Shown: piece by piece, positions 13,492 through 16,397 of the stretch
How the letters are laid out: each line of letters opens with the position of its first letter
Position numbering within the stretch: position 1 is the stretch's first letter
NCBI GenBank assembly: GCA_015064665.1
Contig: SVRU01000061.1
Coordinates: 1-16,397 of the forward strand
Reading direction: 5' to 3'
Length of the DNA: 16,397 bases
Origin: Oscillospiraceae bacterium
GTDB taxonomy: Bacteria > Bacillota_A > Clostridia > Oscillospirales > CAG-272
Translations under genes and position numbers: made by a program
The notes under the pieces: generated by a model
What the model saw: only the letters and a program-made list of their open reading frames with translations
Database searches by the model: none
What the model was told of the DNA's origin: nothing

Positions 13492-15093
13492 ATGAAAAAA
13501 GAAAAACTGCTAGACGCAAACGGACACAGAAAGTTCGGTATGCTGGACAAGGTTGCATATGCTGCCGGCGACTTCGGCTGTAATATGAGCTTTGCGCTTA
13601 AGAGCACCGTGCAAACTTTCTGGCTCGTTTATATGTACATGGAGATAGGTCTGCTCTCCGCGCTTGTTCTTGTAACACAGATATGGGATGCTATCAACGA
13701 CCCGATGATAGGCTCGCTTATAGACAATGACAAGAAAAAATACAAGATGGGCAAATTCAAGACCTACATTTTTGTTGGAGCGTGCGGTCTTCTAATTGCC
13801 GGCGCACTGGTATTCCTTCCGCTTCCCGAATCGATCAGAATAAGCACGGAAACATTCGCCGTTATTCTCAAGTCGGTTGTATTCATTCTTGCATACGTTA
13901 TCTGGGATGCGTGCTACACGATAGCAAACGTGCCCTACGGCTCTATGCTTTCACTCGTTACGGAAGATAAGGTCGGTCAGGCAGAGCTTTCCACGTGGCG
14001 CTCTATCGGTTCTATGGTTGGCAATATGGTTCCTATGATAATTCTTCCCATGCTTATCTGGAAAAACATTACGTATGAAGGCGTTCCTATGATTCTTCCC
14101 GGTCTTGAAGAGCTTGGACCTCAGTCAATAAACCCGAAAACAGGCTTACCTTATGAGATAGGCGACGTAATGCTCAGTCCTCTCACACACGCAAAGATGC
14201 AGGACCTTCTCGGCTCAAGAGTATTCTGGGCTGCGCTGATTATGGGAATCCTCGGATTTATTGCATTCCTGTTTATGATTAAAAAAATCACTATTCGCGT
14301 TGATGAAAACTCGGTAAAAACGAACGAGCAGACCGAGAAAATCAACATCTTCAAATCCTTTGGAAAATTCGTTAAGAACCGCCCCGCAGTAGGCGTAACC
14401 CTCGCCGCTATGGGTATGTTCCTCGGTATGCAGTCGGCTACGACGGCTAACACGATTATGTTTGCAACCTACTTTGGAAAAGCAGACCTTTCGGGTATCG
14501 TTATGCTTATCGGTTTCCTTCCCATGTTCTTCTTTATGCCCTTCATCAAAAAGATAGTTGACAAATACGGAAAAAAGGAAGCATCGGTTGCGGGAACAGT
14601 CGTTTCGCTTATCGGCGGTCTTATAATGATGTTCTTCCCTCTCGTTAACAACACAAACGCTGCTCTTATCGTTTATATGCTCGGTCTTGTATTCTTTGGA
14701 ATCGGTATGGGTATTTACACTTGCGTATCATGGGCAATGATGGGTGATGCTATCGACTACAACGAATGGAAATTCGGCACTCGCGAGGAAGGAACCGTTT
14801 ACTCGCTTCACTCCTTCTTCAGAAAGCTTGCTCAGGGCGTTGGCCCCTCTCTCGTTCTTCTCATTATGGGCGCTCTCGGCTACGTATCTGAGAAAGGTAC
14901 GGTAGGTCAGTCTATCGAAACCGCTCGTAATATGTGCTGGCTTGTTGCAGGACTCTATCTTTTCTCCGCTCTCGTTCAATTTATCGGTCTTGCATTCATT
15001 TATAACATTGATAAAAAGACCTTAAAGCAGATGACCGCAGAGCTTGGACACGATGCTCAAGAAGACGCAGCAATAACTACGGCAGAACAGTAA
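13492..15093 (+). CDS. GPH-family sugar:cation symporter
   Basis: 533 residues, a 12-span transporter of the glycoside-pentoside-hexuronide:cation symporter family (MelB, XylP, YicJ relatives), importing glycosides or oligosaccharides with H+ or Na+. Family signs are YAAGDFGCNMSF near residue 23, WDAINDPMIGSLID (65-78) and the GDAIDYNEWKFGTREEGTVYSLHSFFRK block in the C-half. The N-terminus is soluble and basic. It is 50-70 residues longer than MelB, mostly because of an insertion at about 191-243 between spans 5 and 6, predicted outside the cell. The ATG at 13492 was chosen for AAAAGGAAG 6 bases upstream; the longer frame from TTG at 13411 has no such site and a basic, non-family extension. 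Likely partner of the GH2 enzyme downstream and the GH39 operon opposite. Confidence 0.93.
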   Translation: MKKEKLLDANGHRKFGMLDKVAYAAGDFGCNMSFALKSTVQTFWLVYMYMEIGLLSALVLVTQIWDAINDPMIGSLIDNDKKKYKMGKFKTYIFVGACGLLIAGALVFLPLPESIRISTETFAVILKSVVFILAYVIWDACYTIANVPYGSMLSLVTEDKVGQAELSTWRSIGSMVGNMVPMIILPMLIWKNITYEGVPMILPGLEELGPQSINPKTGLPYEIGDVMLSPLTHAKMQDLLGSRVFWAALIMGILGFIAFLFMIKKITIRVDENSVKTNEQTEKINIFKSFGKFVKNRPAVGVTLAAMGMFLGMQSATTANTIMFATYFGKADLSGIVMLIGFLPMFFFMPFIKKIVDKYGKKEASVAGTVVSLIGGLIMMFFPLVNNTNAALIVYMLGLVFFGIGMGIYTCVSWAMMGDAIDYNEWKFGTREEGTVYSLHSFFRKLAQGVGPSLVLLIMGALGYVSEKGTVGQSIETARNMCWLVAGLYLFSALVQFIGLAFIYNIDKKTLKQMTAELGHDAQEDAAITTAEQ

Positions 15094-15106
15094 TTATTGA
15101 CTTTTT

Positions 15107-15145
15107 GAGGCTGCTTCAACCTTTGTTTTGAATCAGCCTCTTTTT
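15107..15145 (+). terminator. Stem-loop terminator between symporter and GH2 genes
   Basis: GAGGCTG (15107-15113) pairs with CAGCCTC (15134-15140), extended by TTCAA/TTGAA across one C-T mismatch, 8-base loop, then TTTTT. It starts 13 bases after the symporter stop. No clear promoter for the GH2 gene lies behind it, so it may be a partial terminator that lowers, rather than stops, transcription into GH2. Confidence 0.85.
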
Positions 15146-15171
15146 AAAACAATTTGAAAGAGAGATAACAA

Positions 15172-16397
15172 ATGCGTAATATATTGAATTTTAACGGCAA
15201 TTGGTCATTTACGAAGGAAACCTTTGCGGAAATTCCAAAAGCCGTATCGGAAAGTTGGGAATCGGTAACCCTCCCGCACACGTGGAACGCCACCGACGGA
15301 CAGGACGGAGGAAATGACTATCACAGAGGCACCTGCCTTTATGCGAAGAGCTTCAAAAAGGATTCGCTTCCCGAATCCAAGTTTTACTACCTTGAAATCC
15401 GCGGAGCAAACTCCTCGGCTGACGTTTACCTCAACGGCAAAAAGCTCGCAAGCCACGACGGCGGTTACTCAACCTGGCGCGTTAATATGACCGACGCTCT
15501 CGCTGATGAAAACTTTCTTGTAATCGCGGTTGACAATGCGCCTAACGACAGAGTCTATCCTCAGGTTGCCGACTTCACCTTCTACGGCGGTCTTTACCGC
15601 GACGTTAACGTAATCTGCGTTGACGAGACACATTTCGACCTTGACTATTACGGAACACCGGGTCTTAAGGTAACTCCCTCCGTGAGCGGCTCCGATGCAA
15701 AGGTTGAGATTGAGACCTGGGTAACGAATAAAGAGGACGGACAGACCCTTAAATACACAATTTGCGACAAAGAGGACGCAACCGTTGCGGAATTAACAAC
15801 GGCAGAAACGAAGGTTACTCTTGATATTAAGGACGTCACCCTTTGGCACGGCCGCAAGCATCCCTACCTCTACACCGCAAAAATAGAGCTTCTTTCGGGT
15901 GATGGCGTTATTGACAGCATCTCGACCCGTTTCGGCTGCCGTACGTACAAGGTTGACCCCGAGCTCGGATTTATCCTTAACGGCGAGGAATACGCGCTTC
16001 GCGGCGTTTCGCGCCATCAGGACAGATGGGGTATAGGAAACGCGCTTCTACCTGAGCATCACGAAGAGGATATCGAGCTTATCTGCGAGATGGGCGCGAC
16101 TACCATAAGACTTGCTCACTATCAGCACGACCAGTATTTCTACGACCTCTGTGACGAACGCGGTCTTGTTATCTGGGCAGAGATTCCTTACATCTCACAG
16201 CATATGCCAACAGCGCGCGAGAACACAATTTCGCAGATGACCGAGCTTATTACGCAGAACTATAACCACCCCTCAATAGTTGTTTGGGGACTCTCAAACG
16301 AGATAACCATGAAGGGCGACACAGACCCCGACCTTCTTGAGAACCACAGAATCCTCAACGACCTCTGTCACGAGATGGACAAAACGCGTCTTACCAC
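15172..16397 (+). CDS. GH2 family glycosidase, beta-galactosidase-like, 3' truncated by window edge
   Basis: 408 codons are visible, open to the end of the window. The N-terminal sandwich domain (about 1-150) begins LNFNGNWSFTKE and has the family stretch SWESVTLPHTWN and the DFTFYGGLYRDV motif at 134-145. The immunoglobulin-like domain follows (about 160-258). The TIM barrel starts with GEEYALRGVSRHQD (271-284) and includes GATTIRLAHYQHD and the acid/base motif LSNEI (E377). The nucleophile would lie beyond the window. There is no signal peptide, so it is cytoplasmic. Family activities are beta-galactosidase, beta-glucuronidase and beta-mannosidase; overall look favours beta-galactosidase. 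The start is the first ATG after the purine-rich GAAAGAGAG (15157-15165). It sits behind the GPH symporter, presumably acting on what that imports. Confidence 0.9.
   Translation, partial: MRNILNFNGNWSFTKETFAEIPKAVSESWESVTLPHTWNATDGQDGGNDYHRGTCLYAKSFKKDSLPESKFYYLEIRGANSSADVYLNGKKLASHDGGYSTWRVNMTDALADENFLVIAVDNAPNDRVYPQVADFTFYGGLYRDVNVICVDETHFDLDYYGTPGLKVTPSVSGSDAKVEIETWVTNKEDGQTLKYTICDKEDATVAELTTAETKVTLDIKDVTLWHGRKHPYLYTAKIELLSGDGVIDSISTRFGCRTYKVDPELGFILNGEEYALRGVSRHQDRWGIGNALLPEHHEEDIELICEMGATTIRLAHYQHDQYFYDLCDERGLVIWAEIPYISQHMPTARENTISQMTELITQNYNHPSIVVWGLSNEITMKGDTDPDLLENHRILNDLCHEMDKTRLT

Noticed and set aside
1..16397. CRISPR array, tRNA or rRNA genes
   Set aside because: No regularly spaced repeats, no cloverleaf-like segments with CCA ends and no rRNA-like conserved stretches were seen on reading both strands.

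Overview
The window looks like a chromosomal piece of a gut- or rumen-type low-to-moderate G+C Gram-positive anaerobe of the class Clostridia. This is inferred from strong AGGAGG-like ribosome binding sites, extended -10 promoters, many rho-independent terminators, and the families present: a GPH symporter, AraC regulators and signal-less GH78, GH39 and GH2 enzymes. I cannot name the species.

Region by region. (1) 1-379 is the 3' part of rpsI (ribosomal protein S9), a core gene closed by a strong terminator. (2) 380-782 is a gene-free, hairpin-rich stretch. It carries a second 14-bp copy of the rpsI 3' end at 583-596, which may be the scar of an element that once integrated at the end of rpsI. 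(3) 783-3102 holds four small genes: an RNase Z-like metallo-beta-lactamase-fold protein, two small membrane proteins, and an XRE regulator tied to the membrane with a C-terminal zinc ribbon. Two ACCGRCGGTA palindromes lie upstream of the regulator. (4) 3157-8508 is the first sugar locus: an AraC regulator divergent from an EamA/DMT transporter and a Gfo/Idh/MocA oxidoreductase, followed by an alpha-L-rhamnosidase (GH78) with its own promoter. (5) 8557-16397 is the second sugar locus. On the minus strand lie an AraC regulator, a GH39-like glycosidase, a DUF4432 aldose-epimerase-like protein and a deacetylase-fold protein. Divergently on the plus strand lie a GPH sugar:cation symporter and a GH2 beta-galactosidase-like enzyme that runs off the window.

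Together regions 4 and 5 read as a glycoside or pectin side-chain utilisation island. None of the three glycosidases has a visible signal peptide, so hydrolysis is probably inside the cell after import of small glycosides or oligosaccharides by the GPH symporter and perhaps the DMT carrier. The rhamnosidase, GH39 and GH2 enzymes would then remove rhamnose, a pentose or similar sugar, and galactose or a related sugar. The oxidoreductase, epimerase-like and deacetylase-like proteins would handle unusual sugars or decorations. Each half has its own AraC switch in a divergent promoter region. The substrate cannot be read from sequence alone.

Several start codons were moved from the longest reading frame to the one with a ribosome binding site. 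The longest frames of the DMT transporter (4084) and the GH39 protein (12022) begin upstream of the predicted transcription start. No tRNA, rRNA, CRISPR array, transposase or integrase gene was seen.
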